A stretch of DNA of 64,000 bases from Clostridium tetanomorphum (lineage in GTDB: Bacteria; Bacillota; Clostridia; Clostridiales; Clostridiaceae). This document shows, piece after piece, positions 8,154-15,823 of this stretch. The notes beneath the pieces are model-generated. The model was given only the letters and a program-made list of their open reading frames with translations. It had not been told where the DNA came from and made no database searches. Positions within the stretch are counted from its first letter, which is position 1, and each line of letters begins with the position of its first letter. Both the position numbers and the translations under genes were made by a program. The stretch covers positions 186,001 to 250,000 of the forward strand of contig NZ_JAGGKA010000002.1 in assembly GCF_017873215.1 (NCBI RefSeq), written 5' to 3'.

Positions 8154-8236
8154 GTTAACCGTCCCTGCGTTTTCCACGCATTTCAAACAGTTAAAAAATG
8201 TTAACCGTCCCCCATTTTTCACATTTTTTACATTTT
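8154..8236 (-). repeat. RAYT-associated motifs, copies 7 and 8, with adjoining iterations
   Basis: GTTAACCGTCCC at 8154-8165, followed by the small hairpin TGCGTTTTCCACGCA (8166-8180); and GTTAACCGTCCCC at 8200-8212, followed by CATTTTT-type iterations to about 8236. Both are in minus orientation like copies 5 and 6, whereas three of the four copies on the other side of the transposase are in plus orientation. Confidence 0.75.
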
Positions 8237-8239
8237 TCT

Positions 8240-9112
8240 TTAGATTAATTCATAACTGCTTACGATTACAGGCAATTTTAATGTGTCTAGAACTTTTTCA
8301 AGTAGAACACCTTCACGATTTGGATATTTAAAACCATAACTAGCCTTTATACAGGTGGTTATGAATTGAACGCTTCTGTCTAGGGCAATAGGGAGACTAT
8401 CTCCTTGAAGAAGGCTTCCAACTAAAACACTAGTAAAGGAATCACCAGTACCAGGATAAAATGCAGGTATATGCTTACAGCTTACTTTCCAGAATATATT
8501 ATCTTCTTTATTATAAGCTATCACATTAGCACTATTATCCTTTTGAAAATCAGGGACACTGGTAATTATTACAGTATCTGGCCCCATGTTTGAAAGCCTA
8601 ATTAGCCAATCTTTAATATTACTTTGACTAATATTTTCATCACATTCTTCGCCTAAAAGATAAGCTGCTTCAGTAAAATTAGGAGTAATTATATTAGCTT
8701 TATTTATAAGCTTTCTCATATTTTCCACCATGTCAATACTCATGGTACTATATAATTTACCGTTATCGCCCATTACAGGATCAACTACTACGAGAGTATT
8801 ATCCTTACGAAATAGATCTATAAATTTAGATACAATATTTATTTGTTTTACAGAACCTAAAAAGCCACTATATATACAATCGAAATCTATTCCAACTTTA
8901 TACCAGTGATTTATATAATCTTCCATAGAATCTGTTAAATCAACAAAGCTATAATCATTAAAGCCTCCTGTATGAGTTGAAAGAATTGCAGTAGGAACAG
9001 GACAGACTTGAATACCCATACTAGATATTATTGGTATTATAGCGGTTAAAGAAGCTCTTCCAAAGCCTGATAAGTCATGAATAGCTGCTACTCTTTTCAC
9101 TGGCCTAATCAT
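8240..9112 (-). CDS. pdxY: pyridoxal/pyridoxamine kinase family protein
   Basis: A 290-residue ribokinase-superfamily kinase that would phosphorylate pyridoxal or pyridoxamine at the 5' hydroxyl. The N-terminus VAAIHDLSGFGRASLTAIIP is characteristic of the clostridial PdxK/PdxY group, and the C-terminal PGTGDSFTSVLVGSLLQGD carries the anion-hole GTGD with the catalytic aspartate. The TFAE-like ATP region reads ITSVPDF. ATG 9112 follows GGAAGGAG at a good distance. The gene stands alone on the minus strand, with RAYT motifs just past its stop codon. Possibly coincidental, but its cofactor product serves lyases like the decayed tryptophanase next door. Exact substrate preference (pyridoxal, pyridoxamine or a hydroxymethylpyrimidine) is not readable from sequence, so the symbol is tentative. 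Confidence 0.8.
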   Translation of the reverse strand: MIRPVKRVAAIHDLSGFGRASLTAIIPIISSMGIQVCPVPTAILSTHTGGFNDYSFVDLTDSMEDYINHWYKVGIDFDCIYSGFLGSVKQINIVSKFIDLFRKDNTLVVVDPVMGDNGKLYSTMSIDMVENMRKLINKANIITPNFTEAAYLLGEECDENISQSNIKDWLIRLSNMGPDTVIITSVPDFQKDNSANVIAYNKEDNIFWKVSCKHIPAFYPGTGDSFTSVLVGSLLQGDSLPIALDRSVQFITTCIKASYGFKYPNREGVLLEKVLDTLKLPVIVSSYELI

Positions 9113-9156
9113 TTTTAAAATCTCCTTCCTGAACTATAAATTAAGTTTATAACATT

Positions 9157-10089
9157 TTATTTAAGTTTATAAGTACAATATCCTTTGTAATTTATTTTAT
9201 CTATATTTTCATCCTTGCTTAATTTGTCAAATATAGTTTCTATTTTTAAATTAGTACATTTTCTACTTGTAAGAAAATTTTTTATTTCATGCTGATTCAT
9301 AGGATGTCTTTTTATTATACTAATTATACTTTCATAATCATCTGTAATTTGGCTAAAAAATTTACCTTGTTGAAGATGGTCTATAGAAATACCATTTAGT
9401 ATTTTAACTGCTTTTTCAATACTTTCTTTTGATGCAGCTTTAATATAGGATTCAGCAGGAGGCCTTACAGCAGTATTTACGTATATTTTTGAATAATTAA
9501 TATTGTTAATTAAATTTTTTAGTTTAAGTAAATCTTCTTCTGATGTATTAATATCCTCTAAAATCATAACTTCTAGCCATAATTCTCCCTGATATTTTTT
9601 TGAGAATTCTATTAATCCTTCATAGCAATCTTTAAATTTTATTTTTCCATAGGGACGATGAATAGTTTTGAAAGTTTCTTCATCAAAAGCGTCCATAGAA
9701 GGCAATACTATATCACTTTCTAAAAGTTCATTTTGTACTTCCTTATCATATAGCAAGCCGCCGTTGGTTATTACAGCTACAGGTTTTGAAGTTGATTTTT
9801 TTAATTCTTTTATAAGCTTTCCTAAACTTTTGTATAAAGTTGGTTCACCTTCTCCTACAATAGAAACTACATCAAAGTTATCATTGTTTTTTATATAATC
9901 CTTAAATTCTTTTAATATATCATCTAATAAGAAAAAGTCTTCTCTAGTGTTTGTAAGATTATGAGTTCTTCCTATTTGGCAGTAAAGACAAGAATAATTG
10001 CAATATTTCTTGGGAATAGGACTAACACCTAAAGACGTTCCTAATCTCCTAGAAGGAATTGGGCCGTAGATATAATTATAACCTGCCAT
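9157..10089 (-). CDS. radical SAM protein (COG0731-like) with C-terminal winged-helix-like domain
   Basis: A 310-residue radical S-adenosylmethionine enzyme. Cysteines C30, C34 and C37 in KKYCNYSCLYCQIG form the CX3CX2C site for a 4Fe-4S cluster. The GEGEPTLY segment (about residue 79) corresponds to the GGE motif that holds SAM, and ITNGGLL to the next beta strand. The last 70 residues (from about 240: MNQHEIKNFLTSRKC) look like a small winged helix. The reaction is not known for this subgroup; its relatives include the wyosine-synthesis TYW1 core, but bacterial members are uncharacterised. The ribosome binding site AAAGGAGAG lies 7 bases before ATG 10089. It is separated by 44 bases from the downstream kinase gene and may be cotranscribed with it. 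Confidence 0.85.
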   Translation of the reverse strand: MAGYNYIYGPIPSRRLGTSLGVSPIPKKYCNYSCLYCQIGRTHNLTNTREDFFLLDDILKEFKDYIKNNDNFDVVSIVGEGEPTLYKSLGKLIKELKKSTSKPVAVITNGGLLYDKEVQNELLESDIVLPSMDAFDEETFKTIHRPYGKIKFKDCYEGLIEFSKKYQGELWLEVMILEDINTSEEDLLKLKNLINNINYSKIYVNTAVRPPAESYIKAASKESIEKAVKILNGISIDHLQQGKFFSQITDDYESIISIIKRHPMNQHEIKNFLTSRKCTNLKIETIFDKLSKDENIDKINYKGYCTYKLK

Positions 10090-10201
10090 ATAAATCTCTC
10101 CTTTAAATTATAAATATTTTAACAATTATATAAAAGTTATCATTTTATTATTTCATACAAATAACAGTTTTTCAAATGCATGGGTACAATTTGTAGAGAT
10201 T

Positions 10202-10708
10202 TTACAGAGAGATTTTTTTATATATAATTTCTGGTAATATGTTTCTGTTTTCCTTAGTAACTCTAAATATGATTACATCTTTTCTTTTTTTGATTTTATT
10301 TATAAAATCTCCATTAAAGTCTTTTAATACACCTAAAACTATTTTATTTGAATCCAGTGCATTCATTACAGCAGTTTTAAAATTATTACATTGAGATTCA
10401 ATAAAACCAATTTCATCTAAAATAATAATTTCTTTTTTATTAATATCAGAATTAATTAATTTACTAGCGAAATTTTCTAATGCGTCCTCATAAATATGAA
10501 TAATTTTTTTCTTATTTATGTCACCTATAGCCATTAAGGAATTTTCAATTCCATTATTAATAGAAGTTATATAAAAATATTTAAAATTCTCTCTTATTAT
10601 AGGAATTACAGTATACCCACCTATACTATATTCATAACGTTTTATTATCTTATGTATTATAGTACTTTTCCCTATACCTTTTTCTCCAGTTAAAAAAATA
10701 TTTAGCAT
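10202..10708 (-). CDS. nucleoside-triphosphatase, THEP1/DUF265 family
   Basis: A 168-residue P-loop protein. Walker A is GEKGIGKST (residues 8-16) and Walker B is IILDEIGFIE near residue 97, as in THEP1-type NTPases (YjeQ-unrelated; family formerly DUF265). In molybdenum hydroxylase gene clusters such an NTPase is often found with yqeC and mocA homologues, and here it diverges from the yqeC operon across about 220 bases, so a joint role in hydroxylase maturation is plausible but unproven. The start at 10708 is preceded by the weak AGGTGATAAT. Confidence 0.8.
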   Translation of the reverse strand: MLNIFLTGEKGIGKSTIIHKIIKRYEYSIGGYTVIPIIRENFKYFYITSINNGIENSLMAIGDINKKKIIHIYEDALENFASKLINSDINKKEIIILDEIGFIESQCNNFKTAVMNALDSNKIVLGVLKDFNGDFINKIKKRKDVIIFRVTKENRNILPEIIYKKISL

Positions 10709-10857
10709 ATATTATCACCTAATGATTATTATAGCAAAATTTTGTCTAAAATATAAAATTTTCTTATATGGGATGAGAAAAATACTTAAAATTCTTTTTA
10801 ACTAATGTTATATTCTAATTATACAGCTATGCTATATAAAATAGATTTTATTAGAAA

Positions 10858-10926
10858 ATGGCGAAGGATATAGAAGCCTTTATAGCTAAGAATGATAAAG
10901 GGCTAAAGAATAAAGTGGAGGTATAA
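10858..10926 (+). other. possible 22-codon leader ORF abutting yqeC
   Basis: An ATG at 10858 opens a 22-codon frame (starting MAKDIEAFIAKNDKG) whose TAA stop directly touches the yqeC ATG at 10927, in the same frame. It has no convincing ribosome binding site of its own and carries the yqeC ribosome binding site (GTGGAGG) in its last codons. It could be a leader peptide, the tail of a lost gene, or chance. The remainder of 10709-10857 is AT-rich without a recognisable riboswitch; I looked for the molybdenum-cofactor riboswitch and did not see one. Confidence 0.25.
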
Positions 10927-11682
10927 ATGTATATTTATGAAGCTTTAAATATAAATGAACATAGAAAAGATGTAATAACTTTTGTAGGAGCTGGTGGAAA
11001 AACTTCTACCATGTTTAATTTAGGTGAAGAGCTTAAAAAATTAAATAAAAAAGTTTTAATAACAACTACCACCTGTATATATAAACCATGTAAAAAACAA
11101 TATGATAATTTATTTATAGGAGAACTTTTAGATGACTTATTAAAGGAAATTAAAGAAGGAAGTATAACTGTTATTGGAAGTTACTTTATAAATGAAAATA
11201 AGTTAAAAGGTATATCTAGTGAATTAATTGACAGTATAGTTGAAAAAAATATATTTGATTTTATATTAATAGAAGGCGATGGAGCTAGAAGAAAATCTAT
11301 AAAAGCTCCAGACTTTTATGAACCAATAATTCCTATTGGTACAAGTAAAACAGTTGGAGTTATTGGAATGGACTCTATTGGAAAAGAAATAAATGAGGAC
11401 AATGTACATAGGACAGAATTATTTTGTAAAATTACAGAAAGTAAAATTGGACAAATAATAGGAGAAGACACAGTTGTTAAGCTTATAGAAAATAAGAATG
11501 GGCTTTTTAAAGGAGTACCTAAAAATTCGGAAAGATATTTATTATTGAATAAAGCCGACAGTTTATATAATCCCGAATTAGTATATAACATAATTAAAAA
11601 TATTGACTTTAAATATGTTCATATGAATTGTATAATTGGAATTAATATGAAGAGCAAAAATTATAAAATAGAAATTACTTAA
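10927..11682 (+). CDS. yqeC: YqeC, selenium-dependent molybdenum hydroxylase maturation protein
   Basis: A 251-residue P-loop protein of the YqeC family (putative selenium cofactor biosynthesis protein). Walker A is FVGAGGKTSTM at residues 19-29, followed by ITTTTCIYKP and the acidic ILIEGDGARRKSIKAPDFYEPIIP segment typical of the family. Known context: yqeC, yqeB, mocA and xdhC homologues travel with selenium-dependent molybdenum hydroxylases such as xanthine dehydrogenase; here the hydroxylase itself is not in the window. The gene leads an operon of seven: the following gene starts 28 bases later. GTGGAGG gives a strong ribosome binding site 5 bases before ATG. Confidence 0.88.
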   Translation: MYIYEALNINEHRKDVITFVGAGGKTSTMFNLGEELKKLNKKVLITTTTCIYKPCKKQYDNLFIGELLDDLLKEIKEGSITVIGSYFINENKLKGISSELIDSIVEKNIFDFILIEGDGARRKSIKAPDFYEPIIPIGTSKTVGVIGMDSIGKEINEDNVHRTELFCKITESKIGQIIGEDTVVKLIENKNGLFKGVPKNSERYLLLNKADSLYNPELVYNIIKNIDFKYVHMNCIIGINMKSKNYKIEIT

Positions 11683-11710
11683 GCAAATTTAAAATTTTGG
11701 AGTGATTAAA

Positions 11711-12280
11711 TTGATTTCAGCTATAATAATGGCTTCAGGATTTGGAAGAAGAATGAATAAAGAAAAGCTTGTGATGCCTGTACAAAATGTTCCAATGATA
11801 AAAAAAGTGTTGATAGAAATAAGCAGTTCGAAAGTGGAAGAAATAATTTTGGTATATAGAAATGTGGAAGTAATGAATATTTGCAAAGAATATAATACAA
11901 AAATGATACTTAATAAAAGAGCTTACTTAGGTCAGAGTGAATCAATAAAATTAGGAATAATTAATTCAAGCAGTGTTACAGAAGGATATATGTTTTTTGT
12001 AGGAGATCAACCCTTCATAAAAAAATATACTATAGATAAACTAATATATGAATTTAATAAGGATAAGAATTTTATTATTGTACCACGATATAGCGGAAAA
12101 AGAGGAAATCCAGTGATTTTCCCGAATAACTTAAAAGATCAATTGATGGATTTAAAAGGAGATATAGGCGGAAGGAATGTAATAAATAGTAACATAAAAC
12201 TTGTAAAGTTTGTAGATATTGAAGATGAGAAGCAAGGCTTAGATGTTGATGATTTAGATACTTATAGTATTATAAATTAG
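11711..12280 (+). CDS. mocA: MocA-type molybdenum cofactor nucleotidyltransferase
   Basis: A 189-residue NTP-transferase of the MobA-like family. The N-terminal SAIIMASGFGRRMNKEKLVMP is the GxGxRM-K nucleotide-binding signature; VGDQPFI near residue 101 is the metal-binding GDxP motif, and RYSGKRGNPVIFP is the usual substrate loop. MocA relatives add CMP to molybdopterin to make the cytosine dinucleotide cofactor. I prefer TTG at 11711, seven bases after GGAG, to the GTG at 11702 that overlaps this ribosome binding site. In clusters with yqeB and yqeC the protein is presumed to make the hydroxylase cofactor; the nucleotide (CTP or GTP) is not certain. Confidence 0.85.
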   Translation: MISAIIMASGFGRRMNKEKLVMPVQNVPMIKKVLIEISSSKVEEIILVYRNVEVMNICKEYNTKMILNKRAYLGQSESIKLGIINSSSVTEGYMFFVGDQPFIKKYTIDKLIYEFNKDKNFIIVPRYSGKRGNPVIFPNNLKDQLMDLKGDIGGRNVINSNIKLVKFVDIEDEKQGLDVDDLDTYSIIN

Positions 12281-12295
12281 TGGGGAAGGGATAAA

Positions 12296-13171
12296 ATGTT
12301 TAAAGAATTAGTAGTAGTTAGAAGCGGAGGAGACTTAGGTACTGCCATAGCTCATAAGTTATTTAATTGTGGATTTAAAGTAGTAGTAACGGATATACAA
12401 AAACCTCTTGTAGTAAGAAGAACAGTATCCTTTGCTCAGGCCATATTTCAGGGGGAAATCACTATAGAAAACATAAAAGGGGTAAAGATTAATAATTTCA
12501 ATGATATAGAAAGTACATTAAAAAATAAATGTGTACCTGTAATAGTAGACCCTTATTTAAATATATTAAAAAATCATAAGGTAGATGTAATTATTGATGC
12601 TACATTAAGAAAGAAAAATGTAGATATGAATAAGGATTTAGCTCAATTTACTATAGGGGTAGGACCAGGGTTTTATGCATCAAAGGATGTACATATAGTT
12701 ATTGAAACAAAAAGAGGACATAATCTTGGAAGAGTAATATATAATGGTGAAGCTATAAAGAATACAGGAGTTCCTGGATCAATATTAGGTTATACAAATG
12801 AAAGAGTACTTAGGGCACCATGTAGCGGCAAAGTTAGAAATTTTCTTAATATAGGTGATTATGTAAAGAAAGGACAAATTATAGGCCAAATTGAAGTTGA
12901 AGATAAAGAAGATAATATTTTTTATAAGAAACAAAAAGAAAGTAATAAGTGCTTTAATTTTAAATCTGAAATAGATGGTGTACTAAGAGGACTTATAATG
13001 GAGGGAACATATATAGAAAAAGGAGTTAAGATAGGAGATGTTGATCCTAGGGGTATAAGAGAATATTGCTATAGCATATCTGATAAAGGAAGGGCTATTG
13101 CAGGTGGTGTTTTAGAAGGAATACTTTGGTGGAGAAATTCTTTGAAAGATGGTGATTTATATGGAAATTAA
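12296..13171 (+). CDS. yqeB: YqeB, EF2563-family selenium-dependent molybdenum hydroxylase system protein
   Basis: A 291-residue protein opening LVVVRSGGDLGTAIAHKLF, a Rossmann-like GGDLGT motif characteristic of the EF2563/YqeB family. Residues 115-140 carry IGVGPGFYASKDVHIVIET, and from about residue 175 a biotinyl/lipoyl-like segment (VLRAPCSGKVRNFLNIGDYVKKGQIIGQI) is recognisable. The family is needed for selenium-dependent molybdenum hydroxylases, presumably in making or inserting the labile selenium ligand; the biochemical step is unproven. GGGAAGG precedes the ATG. It overlaps the next start by 11 bases, suggesting translational coupling. Confidence 0.88.
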   Translation: MFKELVVVRSGGDLGTAIAHKLFNCGFKVVVTDIQKPLVVRRTVSFAQAIFQGEITIENIKGVKINNFNDIESTLKNKCVPVIVDPYLNILKNHKVDVIIDATLRKKNVDMNKDLAQFTIGVGPGFYASKDVHIVIETKRGHNLGRVIYNGEAIKNTGVPGSILGYTNERVLRAPCSGKVRNFLNIGDYVKKGQIIGQIEVEDKEDNIFYKKQKESNKCFNFKSEIDGVLRGLIMEGTYIEKGVKIGDVDPRGIREYCYSISDKGRAIAGGVLEGILWWRNSLKDGDLYGN

Positions 13172-13964
13172 AATAATGGAAAGAATAACTAAAGAATTAG
13201 AAATGAATAAAAAAGTTGCTTTAGCTGTAATAACTGAAGTAAAGGGTGCTTCTCCAGGTAAAATAGGAACAATGATGGCGGTGTTTGAAAATGGAGAAAC
13301 TCTAGGAACTGTAGGTGGAGGAAATTTAGAACATATGGTAATAAATGAATCACTTAAATGCTTAAATGAAGGCTTAAGTAAAGAATATGAATATAGATTA
13401 GAAAACGATGAAGGTTCATTACATATGGAATGTGGAGGAAGCGTAAAGGTATTTATTAAAAGTTTTGTTCCAAAAGATAAACTTTTAATAGTAGGAGCTG
13501 GCCATGTTGGGCAAAATATATATAAATTTAGTGAATTATTAGAATTTAATACTATAGTATTTGATGATAGAGAAGAATTTGCAAATAAAGAAAATTTCCC
13601 TAAAGCTGATGGGATAATATTAGGTGATATAAAAGAAAGCCTTTTAAAATATCCAGTAGATGAAAATACTTATGTAATAATTGTTACAAGAGGTCATAAT
13701 TTTGATGAAGAAGCTTTAGAATCAGTTATATATTCAAAGGCAAAATATATTGGAATGATAGGAAGTAAGAATAAGGTAAAAACTATAATAAATAATTTAA
13801 AGAACAAAGGTATAGAAGAAAAAGCATTAAAAAAAGTTTATGCACCAGTAGGGATAAAACTTGGGGGTTCCACACCAATAGAAGTGGCACTTAGCATAAT
13901 CAGTGAAATGATACTTATAAAAAATAATGGAAAGCTCATTCATATGAGAGATACTATTGTATGA
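13161..13964 (+). CDS. xdhC: XdhC/CoxI-family molybdenum hydroxylase maturation factor
   Basis: A 267-residue XdhC-like protein, a chaperone that binds molybdenum cofactor and helps its sulfuration (or, by inference, selenation) before insertion. The N-terminal half carries VKGASPGKIGTMMAVFENG and GTVGGGNLE, the second half a Rossmann fold with VGAGHVGQNIYK and the MIGSKNKVK signature, followed by KLGGSTPIEVALSI. I start at ATG 13161, five bases after GGTGAT and inside the yqeB end; the ATG at 13149 has no such signal. Its TGA stop overlaps the permease start (ATGA), linking the transport genes to the maturation genes. Confidence 0.88.
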   Translation: MEIKIMERITKELEMNKKVALAVITEVKGASPGKIGTMMAVFENGETLGTVGGGNLEHMVINESLKCLNEGLSKEYEYRLENDEGSLHMECGGSVKVFIKSFVPKDKLLIVGAGHVGQNIYKFSELLEFNTIVFDDREEFANKENFPKADGIILGDIKESLLKYPVDENTYVIIVTRGHNFDEEALESVIYSKAKYIGMIGSKNKVKTIINNLKNKGIEEKALKKVYAPVGIKLGGSTPIEVALSIISEMILIKNNGKLIHMRDTIV

Positions 13965-15040
13965 ATAGGGAAAAGAATGTAATTTTTAAACCAGGAGTTA
14001 GAGAATCTTTGATGAGAAAATGGAGAATTTCTAGAGAGAGTAAAATCAATATAGCATTATTTATTGTATTGATAATATTAATATTTATATCATTAATAAT
14101 AGGGAAATATCCTATAGAGCCTTTAATGCTTTTCAAAAGTATATTTGCCACGGTATTTACAACAGAGCTAAACATACCTGAAGAAATCTATACAGTAATA
14201 TTCAACATAAGATTACCCAGAATTTTTGCTGGAGTTTTAATAGGAGCTGCTCTTTCAACAGCAGGAGCTGCTTATCAAGGTATGTTCAAAAATCCTATGG
14301 TATCACCAGATATTTTAGGGGCTTCATCAGGAGCAGCTTTTGGAGCAGCCACAGGAATATTATTTTCTTTTAGTGTAGTGGGAATACAAATAATATCCTT
14401 TTTATTTGGCATTATAGCTGTAGTCATAACTTATATAATAAGTGAGAAAGTATGTAGAAGTGGAGATTCTACTCTAACATTGATTCTTTCAGGAATGCTT
14501 ATATCTACCCTATTTTCTTCCTTTGTTTCCTTAATAAAGTATGTGGCGGATTCTTATAATAAACTTCCTGATATAACTTTTTGGCTTATGGGAAGTCTTT
14601 CTGCTATTAATAAAAAAGATTTATATATAATAAGTTTACCTATAATAATAGGAATAGCAGTGATTATTTTTGTAAGATGGAAATTAAATATAATGGCTTT
14701 TGGAGAGGAAGAAGCATTAGCTATGGGGGTAAACACAAAAAGGTTAAGAGTTATTGTAATAATGGCTTCTACCCTTATAATATCATCTTCAGTATCCATA
14801 AGTGGACTTATAGGATGGGTAGGACTTATAATTCCACATTTTGCAAGAATACTGGTTGGTCCTAATTATAAACATCTTATTCCCACTTCCATACTTGCAG
14901 GCAGCAGTTATCTTATTTTAGTTGACAATATGGCAAGGAATTTAGGTTTTGGGGAAATTCCTATAGGAATATTGACATCTATAATAGGAGCGCCATTTTT
15001 TGTATATCTTATGATGAATATAAAGAGGGGATGGGTATGA
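13961..15040 (+). CDS. FecCD/BtuC-type ABC importer permease, possibly molybdate
   Basis: A 359-residue polytopic membrane protein of the FecCD family with about ten hydrophobic segments and the conserved FNIRLPRIFAGVLIGAALSTAGAAYQGMF signature (given here only as part: RLPRIFAGVLIGAALS), then the ASSGAAFGA and GWVGLIIPH motifs. Such permeases usually carry siderophores or cobalamin, but Haemophilus MolBC is a molybdate/tungstate importer of the same class. The ATGA overlap with xdhC and the molybdenum-cofactor operon argue for molybdate or tungstate here. This is inference from position. Confidence 0.85.
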   Translation: MNREKNVIFKPGVRESLMRKWRISRESKINIALFIVLIILIFISLIIGKYPIEPLMLFKSIFATVFTTELNIPEEIYTVIFNIRLPRIFAGVLIGAALSTAGAAYQGMFKNPMVSPDILGASSGAAFGAATGILFSFSVVGIQIISFLFGIIAVVITYIISEKVCRSGDSTLTLILSGMLISTLFSSFVSLIKYVADSYNKLPDITFWLMGSLSAINKKDLYIISLPIIIGIAVIIFVRWKLNIMAFGEEEALAMGVNTKRLRVIVIMASTLIISSSVSISGLIGWVGLIIPHFARILVGPNYKHLIPTSILAGSSYLILVDNMARNLGFGEIPIGILTSIIGAPFFVYLMMNIKRGWV

Positions 15041-15810
15041 CACTTCAATTAAATAACATAACAAGTGGGTATAAGAATAGAGAAATAATAAAAAATATAA
15101 GTTTTAAGATAGGTTTAGGAGAAGCACTTTGTATTTTAGGCCCTAATGGGGTAGGAAAAACTACCCTTTTAAAAACTATACTTGGGTTTATAAAGCCTAA
15201 AATAGGAGAAATACTTTTAAATGGTAAAGATATTTCTAATATGGAAAGAAGGGAAATAGCTAAGATAATAGGCTATGTTCCACAGGTTCATATACCACCA
15301 TTCCCCTATAGAGTAAAGGATGTAGTAATAATGGGTAGATGCCCTTATATAGGAAGTTTTGGTTCGCCCATGATTAAAGATGAGGAGTTTGTTGATAGTT
15401 TACTTTTAAAATTAAATATATATCATTTAAAAGATAAATATTATACAGAAATAAGCGGAGGAGAAAGACAGCTTGTTTTAATAGCTAGGGCATTAGCACA
15501 AGAGCCAAAGATACTTATAATGGACGAGCCTACTTCCAGTTTAGACTTTGGTAATCAAATAAGGGTTTTAGAACACATAAAGAATCTTGTGAATTATTCT
15601 GATATAGGTCTAATTATGAATACACATCATCCTAATCATGCATTTTTATGCGGAACTAAAGTGGCACTTATGAAAGAAGGGGAAATACTTAAAATAGGGG
15701 ATCCATCTTCTGTATTAACAGAGGAAAATTTAAATTTAATTTATGGAGTAAATACAGTTTTGATAAATGATAAAGAAAAAAGTATAAAAGGCTTTATAGC
15801 TAAAATATAA
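15037..15810 (+). CDS. ABC importer ATPase, FecE/BtuD type
   Basis: A 257-residue ATP-binding subunit with Walker A GPNGVGKTT, Q-loop VPQVHIPPF, signature ISGGERQLV, Walker B LIMDEPTSSLD and the switch histidine in NTHHP. I choose ATG 15037, overlapping the permease stop as ATGA and six bases after AGAGGGG; ATG 15031 touches the ribosome binding site. It pairs with the permease upstream and the lipoprotein downstream to form a complete importer. Confidence 0.9.
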   Translation: MTLQLNNITSGYKNREIIKNISFKIGLGEALCILGPNGVGKTTLLKTILGFIKPKIGEILLNGKDISNMERREIAKIIGYVPQVHIPPFPYRVKDVVIMGRCPYIGSFGSPMIKDEEFVDSLLLKLNIYHLKDKYYTEISGGERQLVLIARALAQEPKILIMDEPTSSLDFGNQIRVLEHIKNLVNYSDIGLIMNTHHPNHAFLCGTKVALMKEGEILKIGDPSSVLTEENLNLIYGVNTVLINDKEKSIKGFIAKI

Positions 15811-15823
15811 GGAGGGTTTATTC

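Noticed and set aside
8125-8331. 68-codon plus-strand ORF
   Set aside because: It runs through RAYT motifs and antisense into the kinase gene; no ribosome binding site and no family match.
10709-10857. Molybdenum-cofactor riboswitch upstream of yqeC
   Set aside because: No conserved riboswitch core could be found by eye; the stretch is plain AT-rich DNA.
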